Position numbers and translations under genes: made by a program. 33,034 nucleotides of DNA, taken from the NCBI GenBank assembly GCA_934489945.1, contig CAKSSY010000012.1:1-33034 (forward strand). Reading direction: 5' to 3'. The notes under the pieces are model-generated. The model ran no database searches. It was given only the letters and a program-made list of their open reading frames with translations, and had not been told where the DNA came from. This DNA is from an uncultured Eubacteriales bacterium. Its GTDB lineage: Bacteria > Bacillota > Clostridia > Oscillospirales > CAG-272. Shown here one piece after another: positions 8,804 through 15,884 of the stretch. Position 1 is the first letter of the stretch. Each line of letters starts with the position of its first letter.

Positions 8804-9928
8804 ATGACTTATCAGCTTGTGGCAACCTGCCTTTTCGGGCTGGAAAAACTTCTCGGAGAGGAGATCGATGCCCTCGGTCTGAAACGCACCCTGACGATGG
8901 ACGGTCGCGTTTTTTTCGAGGGAGAGGAAAAAGATGTTCCCCGTGCCAACATTTTTTTGCGTTGCGCGGAGCGGATATTCATTCTGGTCGGAAAATTTCC
9001 CGCCGGGAGCTTTTCCGAGCTTTTTGACGGCACAAAAGCCCTTCCGTGGGAAAATTTTGTCGGAAAATATGATGCCTTCCCCGTAAAGGGACACGCCATC
9101 CGAAGCAAACTGTTTTCGCTTCCGGACTGCCAGAGCATCGTAAAAAAGGCAATCGTGGAACACCTTTCGGAAAAATACGGCTCCAAATGGTTTGCCGAAA
9201 ACAGCGATGTCAAATATCAGATTGAATTTTTCATTTTCAAGGACACCGCGCATCTCATGATTGACACGACCGGTACCGCTCTCCACAAACGGGGCTACCG
9301 TCCCGAGGCGGGCGTGGCACCCATCCGGGAGACGCTTGCCGCAGCGATTGCGCTGACCGCGCGACCGCGGGAGGATACCCTCATGTGGGATCCCTTTTGT
9401 GGTTCGGGCACCCTTGTCATTGAAGCGGCAATGATTGCTACAGGCAGAGCCCCCGGCATGGGGCGCGGATTTGCGGCAGAGAGTTTTCCCGCCATTCCGA
9501 AACGTCTTTGGGCAGAAGCCCGCGCCGAAGCGGAAGGCAAAATTCTGCACGACTCAAAATTTGAAGCATTCGCCTCGGACACCGACGAAGATATGCTGGA
9601 TCTCGTCTATGAAAACGCCACCCGCGCAGGTGTAGAAGAGCATCTGAATATCTTTTCCGCCGACGCAAGAGAGATTGTCAAGCCCGACCGACGCGGAACC
9701 ATTCTCTGCAATCCGCCCTACGGAGAGCGGATGATGGAGCAAAAAGAGGTGCGCGACCTTTACGCCGCCATCGGCAAGACCTTTGCCACGTTTACCCCGT
9801 GGCAGATTTATGTTATCACTTCCTGCCCCGATTTTGAGCGTCTTTTCGGGCGGCGTGCCGACAAGACCAAACGTCTGTATAACGGCATGATTCCCTGTAC
9901 ACTGTATGAATTTTTCAAGCCGAGATAA
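8804..9928 (+). CDS. THUMP-domain class I RNA methyltransferase (YpsC/RlmL-type)
   Basis: Predicted to methylate a guanine N2 in 23S rRNA using S-adenosylmethionine; the exact target is inferred from the family only. The 374-residue protein has an N-terminal THUMP RNA-binding region (about 1-165), then a Rossmann methyltransferase domain with MWDPFCGSGTLVIEAAMIA near 194-212. The catalytic NPPY of the N-methyltransferase type is at 303-306 (CNPPYGERM). It lacks the second methyltransferase domain of the E. coli fused RlmKL, as is normal for Gram-positives. The ATG at 8804 has GGAG some 12 bases upstream. A hairpin terminator follows at 9941. Confidence 0.92.
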   Translation: MTYQLVATCLFGLEKLLGEEIDALGLKRTLTMDGRVFFEGEEKDVPRANIFLRCAERIFILVGKFPAGSFSELFDGTKALPWENFVGKYDAFPVKGHAIRSKLFSLPDCQSIVKKAIVEHLSEKYGSKWFAENSDVKYQIEFFIFKDTAHLMIDTTGTALHKRGYRPEAGVAPIRETLAAAIALTARPREDTLMWDPFCGSGTLVIEAAMIATGRAPGMGRGFAAESFPAIPKRLWAEARAEAEGKILHDSKFEAFASDTDEDMLDLVYENATRAGVEEHLNIFSADAREIVKPDRRGTILCNPPYGERMMEQKEVRDLYAAIGKTFATFTPWQIYVITSCPDFERLFGRRADKTKRLYNGMIPCTLYEFFKPR

Positions 9929-9940
9929 GAATAAAAAACG

Positions 9941-9972
9941 TTGGGGGAGCCTTTTACAAAAGGCTCCCCAAA
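9941..9972 (+). terminator. Hairpin at the left edge of repeat R2, probable terminator
   Basis: GGGGAGCCTTTT (9944-9955) pairs with AAAAGGCTCCCC (9958-9969). It lies 12 bp after the methyltransferase stop. The same stem with the same flanks recurs at 10210-10243, bracketing the repeat element. The tail ATGTTCTTTCT is a moderate U-tract. Confidence 0.7.
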
Positions 9973-10209
9973 TGTTCTTTCTCACAAACTCCACAGCCGC
10001 TTTTTCTTTGAAGCCAAAGGCGCAAAGAAAAAGCTAAGCAAAAAGAAACGCCGTTGAGAAATTTCGCGCTCTGCGGAGCGCGACAAGGACTCCGCGTCCT
10101 TGACCGCGCCGCCTTTGAAAAGGCGGGCGAAACTTTTGTGGCGGTCTCGCCGGTTCGTTTTGCATCACGGCGGCGCACCCTTTTCTTTTGTTCCAAAAGT
10201 TTTCGCGGG

Positions 10210-10243
10210 GTTTGGGGAGCCTTTTGTAAAAGGCTCCCCAAAC
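10210..10243 (-). terminator. Terminator hairpin of the flotillin operon (right edge of repeat R2)
   Basis: A 16-bp perfect stem (10210-10225 with 10228-10243) sits 4 bp beyond the flotillin stop codon. It is the second copy of the hairpin at 9941-9972. Confidence 0.75.
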
Positions 10244-10247
10244 GTTC

Positions 10248-11702
10248 TTATTCGTTTGTTGCGTTATCCGCTTTCTCGGGAGCGGAAGCAACAGCGGGCA
10301 CGGCATCTTTTTCTGTATTCTTGCCGAAATATTCGGGCAACTTCATGCCTGCCATATCAAAAATCTCCTGCATGGGAGGCACCGACTTCATAATGCCGGA
10401 AAGGAAATCTGCGGTTGAGGTTTTGCCATCGCTTCCCTTGCCGCCGTCCCAAACAGTAATCTTGTCGATCTTGAGGTTCGAGATCGCTTCGACCTGAATC
10501 TTGGTCAACTCTTCGAGCTTGTCGGCTATCATCATGCGGATTGCACCGTCGGGATCGTTTCCTGCCGCCTTCACAATCTGAGCAAAACCTTCTGCCTGCT
10601 TGCTCATCATTTCGCGCATACCCTGTGCCTGCGCTTCCATCTTCATCACGATTGCGTCCGCTTCACCCTTTGCACGGCGACGTGTCTCTTCGGCGCGTGC
10701 CTCGGCTTGCAATTCGATCTCTTTCTTGTTGATCTCGGCTTTGACAAGAACATCCGCTTCGAGCTTGGCTTTCTCAAGCGAAGCTCTTGCCTGTTCTGCC
10801 GCCTGCTGTGCGGCATAAGATTCTTCCAATGCCTTTGCGGTCTGAATGTTTTCGGCGGCAGTTGCACGTTTGAGTGCCTCTGCCTCGCGTTCGCGTCTGG
10901 TTGCCTCGGACTCGGCAACCTCTACCTTGGCGACGTTCTCACCCTTGATTGCCTCGGAGTTGAAACGGGAAACGCTGATTCTCTGTTCCTTCTCGGCGTT
11001 TGCCGCACCGATCGAACCGTCGCGGTCAGCCTCGGCTACCGAGATCTTCGCGTCGTTGATTGCCTTTGCGGCGGCTTCCTTACCGAGAGCCGCAATGTAG
11101 CCGCTCTCATCGTTGATGTCGGTAACGTTCACGTTAATCAGACGCAGACCGATCTTCTTGAGTTCGGTCTCCACGTTTCCCGAAACGGCATCGAGAAATT
11201 TGTCACGGTCGGTGTTGATCTCTTCAATCTGCATCGTGGCAATGACCAGACGGAGCTGACCGAAAATAATATCCTTGGCAAGCTCCTGAATCTCCACCAG
11301 CTTCAGTCCGAGAAGACGCTCGGCAGCATTCTGCATCACGCCCGGCTCCGTCGAAATACCAACCGTAAAGCGAGAAGGAACATCAATACGGATGTTCTGA
11401 CGCGACAGCGCATTCGTCAGATCAACGGGAATCGACATAGGTGTCAGATCCAGATACTCGTAAGCCTGAACCACGGGAACGACGAATGCCGCACCGCCAT
11501 GGATACACTTTGCCGAACGCGAGGTGCCGTCTTTGTTGTTGCCGACGTTACCGTAAATCACCATGATCTTATCCGACGGACACTTCTTGTAGCGTGAGAT
11601 CACCACGACAAAGCCGGTAAAAATGACGACGGCAAGAACGCAAATGACCGCCACCCACGAGGGCGAGATTCCCTCTGCTGCCAAAAGAGTTGAAAAATTC
11701 AT
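10248..11702 (-). CDS. floT: Flotillin-like SPFH-domain membrane scaffold protein
   Basis: Flotillins organise functional membrane microdomains in bacteria. The 484-residue protein has an N-terminal membrane helix (about 16-38), an SPFH/prohibitin domain (about 45-230, with SRYKKCPSDKIMVIYG and SIPVDLTNALSRQNIRIDVP), and a long coiled coil with repeated Glu-Ala pairs (about 225-385, for example ERQAEAL-like and QAEARAEETRRRAKGEA stretches). The C-terminus is acidic and flexible. The ATG at 11702 has AGGAGG at ideal spacing. It is the last gene of a DUF1836-NfeD-membrane protein-flotillin operon, comparable with the B. subtilis yuaF-floT-yuaI locus, in which NfeD and flotillin act together. 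Confidence 0.93.
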   Translation of the reverse strand: MNFSTLLAAEGISPSWVAVICVLAVVIFTGFVVVISRYKKCPSDKIMVIYGNVGNNKDGTSRSAKCIHGGAAFVVPVVQAYEYLDLTPMSIPVDLTNALSRQNIRIDVPSRFTVGISTEPGVMQNAAERLLGLKLVEIQELAKDIIFGQLRLVIATMQIEEINTDRDKFLDAVSGNVETELKKIGLRLINVNVTDINDESGYIAALGKEAAAKAINDAKISVAEADRDGSIGAANAEKEQRISVSRFNSEAIKGENVAKVEVAESEATRREREAEALKRATAAENIQTAKALEESYAAQQAAEQARASLEKAKLEADVLVKAEINKKEIELQAEARAEETRRRAKGEADAIVMKMEAQAQGMREMMSKQAEGFAQIVKAAGNDPDGAIRMMIADKLEELTKIQVEAISNLKIDKITVWDGGKGSDGKTSTADFLSGIMKSVPPMQEIFDMAGMKLPEYFGKNTEKDAVPAVASAPEKADNATNE

Positions 11703-11722
11703 ACTGATTCCTCCTGTAAAAT

Positions 11723-12253
11723 TTATTTGGGATTTGTTTCACCGGTCAGCGCATTGCGGTCGCGCAAACGCTTCCGGAATCCGATATAGTTGCCGAGCAG
11801 ACCGACGCCTGCCAGAAAGAGTGCCGTCACCAACCCCACGCCGATGCTCCACGCACGGGGGATTTCGGCAATCCGCTCGGTCGAATTATACGCCGAGCCG
11901 AGCGACAGAAAACCCGCAATGTGGCGAGTCGCTCCGAATGCCCACGGCGTAAAATTCAGCGGAATCCCGATGAGAAAGTGAATCATCGTGGCAAGAAATG
12001 CCGCCGGAATCGCCTCACCGGGGGTAAAAGAGGCACTTTGATAGCCGTCCTTGTAGGAAAAGAAAATCCAGAGTCCCGAGGAAACGGTAAAGAGAATCAC
12101 AAGTCGGATCATCGATGCCGCCGCAAAATCCAGTTCTACGAAAAGCACCGCAAAACGCAGTGCGAGAATGGTAAACAATTCCGCCGACACACAACCGACC
12201 AGCAAATACAGAAAATTCAGAAAGGCTCTTACCGAAACGTCCTTAGTCTTCAT
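11723..12253 (-). CDS. Four-helix membrane protein of unknown function in the flotillin operon
   Basis: I do not recognise the family. The 176-residue protein shows about four hydrophobic segments (near 10-32, 38-58, 78-100 and 138-160). Between the third and fourth is a loop with FTPWAFGATRHIAG. The tail is basic, KRLRDRNALTG. The ATG at 12253 is preceded by AAGGAG; it overlaps the end of nfeD by 11 bp and ends 20 bp before floT, so it is translationally embedded in the operon. In the well-studied Bacillus locus the extra gene is an acetyltransferase after floT, so a membrane protein between NfeD and flotillin is a different arrangement. A role as a microdomain client or partner is inference. 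Confidence 0.8.
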   Translation of the reverse strand: MKTKDVSVRAFLNFLYLLVGCVSAELFTILALRFAVLFVELDFAAASMIRLVILFTVSSGLWIFFSYKDGYQSASFTPGEAIPAAFLATMIHFLIGIPLNFTPWAFGATRHIAGFLSLGSAYNSTERIAEIPRAWSIGVGLVTALFLAGVGLLGNYIGFRKRLRDRNALTGETNPK

Positions 12254-12854
12254 TTTTCCCGTCTCCTTCCCGCACGATAGGCTCAACCATGAGGATTCCG
12301 GCACCGTCCACCGAGACCACGCGCACAAAGGTTCCGGTCTTCAGCTTCTCCGTCGATGCGGTAATGGCGGTAAGTTCGCAGTATTTTTCCTGCAAAGTCA
12401 TCGTCACCTTTCCGGTCCCCTTGCCCGCAGGCGGAATCGGAATATAGACCTCCGCAATCTTGCCTACCGCGTTACCCACATTGATGTTGCCGGATGACTG
12501 CAGGCGGGAAATCGCCCGCATCAGAAGAGCCATGCCGAACAGCGTAAGGATTCCGAGTCCGGCGGCAAGCAGAATTGCCAGCCACGGCACAAGACTCTCC
12601 AAAAGAGCCATCGCCGACCAACCCATGACCGCCAGCATCGAGACAATGCCGCGCACCGAAAAAAGCGCGAGACCGCTGTCGCCGTCCAGATCGGCACTGT
12701 CGGGAATGCCGTCTCCGTCCATGTCGGCACCCTCCGAGCCACCCGCCCCAATCAGCAAGAGAATTGCCTGAATCAGCATGATAAGCGTCGAAGGAATGGC
12801 AATCAGTGCAAAAATCTGCTGAACTACCGTAAGATCGTTCCACCATGTTATCAT
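12243..12854 (-). CDS. NfeD-family membrane protein with an Asp-rich DxDGDG insert
   Basis: NfeD proteins pair with flotillin/SPFH proteins. The 203-residue protein has membrane helices near 12-36, 66-84 and 88-114 and a C-terminal OB-fold-like domain (about 124-195, GNAVGKIAEVYIPIPPAGKG...). Unusually, the loop between helices 1 and 2 carries two tandem DxDGD motifs (DMDGDGIPDSADLDGDSG, 44-61). These match the calcium-binding pattern of thrombospondin type-3 or dockerin-like repeats. The loop would sit on one face of the membrane near the flotillin scaffold. Its ATG overlaps the stop of the DUF1836 gene as ATGA, indicating translational coupling. Confidence 0.9.
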   Translation of the reverse strand: MITWWNDLTVVQQIFALIAIPSTLIMLIQAILLLIGAGGSEGADMDGDGIPDSADLDGDSGLALFSVRGIVSMLAVMGWSAMALLESLVPWLAILLAAGLGILTLFGMALLMRAISRLQSSGNINVGNAVGKIAEVYIPIPPAGKGTGKVTMTLQEKYCELTAITASTEKLKTGTFVRVVSVDGAGILMVEPIVREGDGKNED

Positions 12855-13444
12855 ATTGTTTCCTTCTTTCCCGCCAGTTCATCCAGCAAAATGTCCGAAC
12901 GGCGTTTCAAAAGCGTTGCGTAATAAGCAATGACGATAATTTCAAGTCCTTTGGCGAGACGCTTGCGCGCTCCCGTCACCGTTTCTTCGTAATCGGAGAT
13001 TTCCGCGGCAATGCAATCGCGGATATCCTCCACACTCCTGCTCCCCTCGCCTGTCAGTCTGCCGAGGATCCGGCAAATATAATCATACAGCTGGGAAGCA
13101 CAAATAATGTCATCACTGCGGTCATTTACACTTCCGTTGATGTATCGGATGAGAAATGCAATGCGGTCAAGCTGCATACAGGATCGCAACATATTGATAA
13201 TCAGAATATGCGCCACCTGATCTTCACTGTAACGTTTGAGTTTGCTGTTTTCCAGCCACCCCCGCTTCGTCCAGTTCTGCAAAGTGGAACTGTCAAGCCC
13301 CGAAATGCGCCGTATCTCGGCAATCATCACACCGTCGGAGATGAAAAAGATTTTGGAAAGGAACTCCTTCCCCGTCACATTGCCCATGTCGGCTTTCTTC
13401 AGAATCGTACCGGGAATCAGGCTGTCGTCAATAATCGGAACCAT
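12851..13444 (-). CDS. DUF1836 family protein, probable HTH regulator of the flotillin operon
   Basis: A 197-residue soluble protein matching the DUF1836 family of Bacillota. The centre (about 30-75) has a MerR-like helix-turn-helix pattern: FISDGVMIAEIRRISGLDSS then TLQNWTKRGWLENSKLKRYS. The rest is helical, with IINMLRSCMQLDRIAFLIRYING. The start at 13444 is preferred over the ATG nine codons upstream because AGGAGGG lies just before it. It is first in the nfeD-floT operon, overlaps nfeD by ATGA, and is transcribed from a perfect consensus promoter. Autoregulation of the operon is a reasonable inference; no direct repeat or dyad operator is obvious. Confidence 0.85.
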   Translation of the reverse strand: MVPIIDDSLIPGTILKKADMGNVTGKEFLSKIFFISDGVMIAEIRRISGLDSSTLQNWTKRGWLENSKLKRYSEDQVAHILIINMLRSCMQLDRIAFLIRYINGSVNDRSDDIICASQLYDYICRILGRLTGEGSRSVEDIRDCIAAEISDYEETVTGARKRLAKGLEIIVIAYYATLLKRRSDILLDELAGKKETI

Positions 13445-13474
13445 AATACCCTCCTCTCGTTTTGCTTTCACCTA

Positions 13475-13503
13475 ATTATAACACATCATCGCCTGATTGT
13501 CAA
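13475..13503 (-). promoter_or_regulatory. Perfect consensus sigma-A promoter of the DUF1836-nfeD-floT operon
   Basis: Minus strand TTGACA (13503-13498), 17-nt spacer, TATAAT (13480-13475). It lies back to back with an equally perfect promoter for rimO, with 45 bp between the two -35 hexamers. Confidence 0.9.
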
Positions 13504-13548
13504 TAGGAATCACAAGATTATTTTTATCTTTTTTGGAGCACATTTCCG

Positions 13549-13577
13549 TTGACAGAAAAGGGAAAGTGTGTTATAAT
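13549..13577 (+). promoter_or_regulatory. Perfect consensus sigma-A promoter of the rimO-pgsA operon
   Basis: TTGACA, 17-nt spacer, TATAAT. Transcription would begin near 13584, which rules out in-frame ATG codons at 13549 and 13576 as rimO starts. Confidence 0.9.
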
Positions 13578-13611
13578 GAAGAGAAAATTGCTTTCCGAAA
13601 GGAATTTGGAT

Positions 13612-14949
13612 ATGAAAATCGGATTTGTTTCCCTCGGTTGCCCGAAAAATCAGCTTGATACCGAGGTTATGTTGCATGAAGTCATGGAGGCGGGCTATGA
13701 GATTACGCCCGAGGATATTGAGGCGGATGTTATCATCGTCAATACCTGTGCCTTCATCGAAAGTGCCAAAAAGGAGTCGATCGACAACATTCTCGATGTC
13801 GCATGGCTCAAGAAAAACCGCAAACTCAAAGCCATTATTGTTACGGGATGCCTTGCCGAGCGTTACCGCGATGAAATATTCAAGGAAATGCCGGAGGTGG
13901 ATGCCGTGCTGGGCGTCGGCAGTATTCATCATATCGTGGATGCCATCCGCGCCGTCACGGCAAAAAATCCGGAAAAGTACGCCTCCTATGACCGAAACTG
14001 CGAGGTGCGTCTCGGCGGAGACCGCGTACTGACCACGCCGGATTATGCCGCCTATATCAAAATTGCCGAGGGGTGCGATAACCGTTGTGCCTATTGTGCG
14101 ATTCCCGGAATCCGTGGCGGGTTCCGCAGTCGCCCCATGGAGGATATCGTTGCGGAGGCAAAACAGATGGAGGCTCTCGGTGTAAAGGAACTGACCGTTG
14201 TGGCGCAGGACATCACACGTTACGGGAAAGACCTGTACGGCGAATACCGTCTGGCACCCCTTCTTCACCGGATTACCGAGGAGACAAACATTCCGTGGGT
14301 CCGCCTTCTTTATTGCTACCCCGACAAGATCACCGATGAGTTGATTGCCGAGATACGCGACAATCCGAAAATTCTCAAATACATCGACCTTCCCATCCAG
14401 CACATATCCGATCACATGCTGAAAGCCATGAACCGCCACGGGGACAGCCGGATGATCCGCGAAGTCGTGGCAAAACTCCGCCGCGAAATTCCGGGCATTG
14501 TCATCCGAACCACCTTTATGGTCGGATTCCCCGGAGAAACCGAGGAAGATTTCAACGAGCTTTGCGAATTTGTCAAAGCCGAACGGTTCGACCGCGCCGG
14601 TGTGTTTTCATACTCCCGGGAAGAAGGAACCCCCGCCTACGATATGCCCGATCAGATTGAGGAACAGGTCAAGCAGGACCGTTGCGACATTCTCATGCGC
14701 GAACAACTCGCCATCAACGAATCCAACAACCAAACCTATATCGGTAAGACAATCCGCGTCCTCTGTGAGAACTTCGACGCCGTCAGCGAGGCTCACTACG
14801 GCAGAAGTGCCGCCGACGCTCCCGACATCGACGGAAAGGTCTATTTCAAGTCCGAACACCGTATCGCCCCCGGTTCTTTCGTCGATGTAAAAATCCGGGA
14901 AGTCATCGATTATGACCTCTATGGTATCGCCGTCACCCCGAAAAACTGA
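13612..14949 (+). CDS. rimO: Ribosomal protein uS12 methylthiotransferase
   Basis: A radical-SAM enzyme that adds a methylthio group to a conserved aspartate of ribosomal protein S12. The 445-residue protein has the N-terminal UPF0004 cluster ligands Cys10 (SLGCPKNQLDTE), Cys46 and Cys80. The radical-SAM CxxxCxxC is at 155-162 (CDNRCAYC), and a C-terminal TRAM-like domain lies near 380-445. The motif SLGCPKNQLDTE and the NTCAFIESAKKES segment distinguish RimO from MiaB. The ATG at 13612 is preceded by AAAGGA and lies downstream of the mapped promoter. It is followed after 12 bp by pgsA. Confidence 0.96.
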   Translation: MKIGFVSLGCPKNQLDTEVMLHEVMEAGYEITPEDIEADVIIVNTCAFIESAKKESIDNILDVAWLKKNRKLKAIIVTGCLAERYRDEIFKEMPEVDAVLGVGSIHHIVDAIRAVTAKNPEKYASYDRNCEVRLGGDRVLTTPDYAAYIKIAEGCDNRCAYCAIPGIRGGFRSRPMEDIVAEAKQMEALGVKELTVVAQDITRYGKDLYGEYRLAPLLHRITEETNIPWVRLLYCYPDKITDELIAEIRDNPKILKYIDLPIQHISDHMLKAMNRHGDSRMIREVVAKLRREIPGIVIRTTFMVGFPGETEEDFNELCEFVKAERFDRAGVFSYSREEGTPAYDMPDQIEEQVKQDRCDILMREQLAINESNNQTYIGKTIRVLCENFDAVSEAHYGRSAADAPDIDGKVYFKSEHRIAPGSFVDVKIREVIDYDLYGIAVTPKN

Positions 14950-14961
14950 AAGGAGTCCGTC

Positions 14962-15555
14962 ATGAATCTTCCGAATAAACTCTCTCTTTTGCGAATTGCC
15001 ATGGTTCCGTTTTTTATTGTCGTCATGGTTCTGTCGGTGCTGATTCCCTCTTTTGATACGGCGGGCAGTATTCTCGGCGTTGTGATTTTCATTCTTGCGT
15101 CGCTTACGGATATGCTCGACGGAAAAATCGCCCGGAAATATAACCTCATCACCGATTTCGGCAAATTCATTGACCCTCTTGCCGATAAATTCATGGTAAT
15201 CGGTGCCCTCGTGGTTCTGCTCTATAAATATGAAGCGATACGCAATCTGTTTGTCTGGGCGGTTATTCTGGTCATTTTCCGTGAACTTGCCATCACTTCG
15301 GTACGCCTTGTCGCCGCGGGGTCAAGCGGTGTGGTCATCGCCGCCAAATATATCGGTAAGATCAAGACCGTGTCACAGATTGTCTGCATCTGCACCGTCA
15401 TCATCGAACCGCTTCTGGCACGCCTCGATGCTCTGTCCTTCCTTGCGTCATACCCGCTGACATATGTCACCACCGCTGTGATGATCCTGTTTACCTTGTG
15501 GTCGGGAATCGACTATATGATCTCCTATCGGAAATATCTTGACCCCACCAAATGA
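14962..15555 (+). CDS. pgsA: CDP-diacylglycerol-glycerol-3-phosphate 3-phosphatidyltransferase
   Basis: It makes phosphatidylglycerol phosphate, the committed step to phosphatidylglycerol and cardiolipin, in the cytoplasmic membrane. The 197-residue protein has several membrane helices. It carries the full CDP-alcohol phosphotransferase motif, with Asp50, Asp53, Gly54, Ala57, Arg58, Gly67, Asp71 and Asp75 all in place (TDMLDGKIARKY...DFGKFIDPLADK). The ATG at 14962 has AAAGGAG upstream and follows rimO closely. No clear terminator follows, so readthrough into the next genes is possible. Confidence 0.95.
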   Translation: MNLPNKLSLLRIAMVPFFIVVMVLSVLIPSFDTAGSILGVVIFILASLTDMLDGKIARKYNLITDFGKFIDPLADKFMVIGALVVLLYKYEAIRNLFVWAVILVIFRELAITSVRLVAAGSSGVVIAAKYIGKIKTVSQIVCICTVIIEPLLARLDALSFLASYPLTYVTTAVMILFTLWSGIDYMISYRKYLDPTK

Positions 15556-15594
15556 TCTTTTTTAGCAAAATGCCGAAAAAATCTCCAAAAACTA

Positions 15595-15623
15595 TAGACA
15601 AAAACTTAAAAATGTGATAAAAT
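15595..15623 (+). promoter_or_regulatory. Promoter for the small lipoprotein and rarA
   Basis: TAGACA, 17-nt spacer, TAAAAT in an A/T-rich 100-bp gap after pgsA. Predicted start near 15630. Confidence 0.65.
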
Positions 15624-15657
15624 AAAAGAACTATAATATCGTGAAAGGATTTCGATC

Positions 15658-15879
15658 ATGAAAAAAATTCTGATTGCTCTGCTTGCACTTGCGATTCTCT
15701 GTGCGGCATTTATCTCCTGTGACAAAGAACAAGGAACCGGAACAGAGTCCGGTACCGATACGGATCCCGCAAAAGTAACCGACACCGGATCCACCCCCAC
15801 AACACAGGAACCGAATGATTCCTCCACACTGGAAGTCGGCGTTGATACCGATGACAAATTCGGTCCGATCCAGAAGTAA
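15658..15879 (+). CDS. Small Thr/Asp-rich lipoprotein of unknown function
   Basis: A 73-residue protein with a typical lipoprotein signal: Met-Lys-Lys, a Leu/Ala/Ile core, then the lipobox FISC with Cys21. The mature part is only 53 residues, rich in Thr, Asp, Gly and Ser, without predicted fold or motif (for example TESGTDTDPAKVTDTGST). It is probably a flexible, surface-tethered peptide. The ATG at 15658 has GAAAGGA upstream. The stop codon is 5 bases before the rarA ATG, and rarA lacks a good ribosome site of its own, so this gene may also couple translation of rarA. Function unknown. Confidence 0.75.
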   Translation: MKKILIALLALAILCAAFISCDKEQGTGTESGTDTDPAKVTDTGSTPTTQEPNDSSTLEVGVDTDDKFGPIQK

Positions 15880-15884
15880 ATCGC

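Larger units (their letters stand above)
9941..10243. repeat. Composite palindrome-rich element bracketed by matching hairpins (copy R2)
   Basis: About 300 bp without a credible gene. In order: terminal hairpin; a 12-bp stem at 9999-10010/10023-10034; TCGCGCTC...GAGCGCGA at 10064-10083; CAAGGAC...GTCCTTG at 10084-10102; CCGCCTTT...AAAGGCGG at 10109-10126; a segment holding GGCGGTCTCGCC; and a second copy of the terminal hairpin. The left 128 bp (from 9975) recur almost unchanged at 32907-33034. The right 110 bp are related to the tandem units at 6-288. The layout suggests a non-autonomous mobile or regulatory intergenic element. No target-site duplication is obvious. Confidence 0.85.

Noticed and set aside
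9941..10243. Retron, group II intron or small-protein gene in the repeat element
   Set aside because: No reverse transcriptase or intron domain V is seen, and its frames lack ribosome sites.
13510..14439. 309-codon minus-strand frame opposite rimO
   Set aside because: Antisense to rimO and overlapping both mapped promoters.
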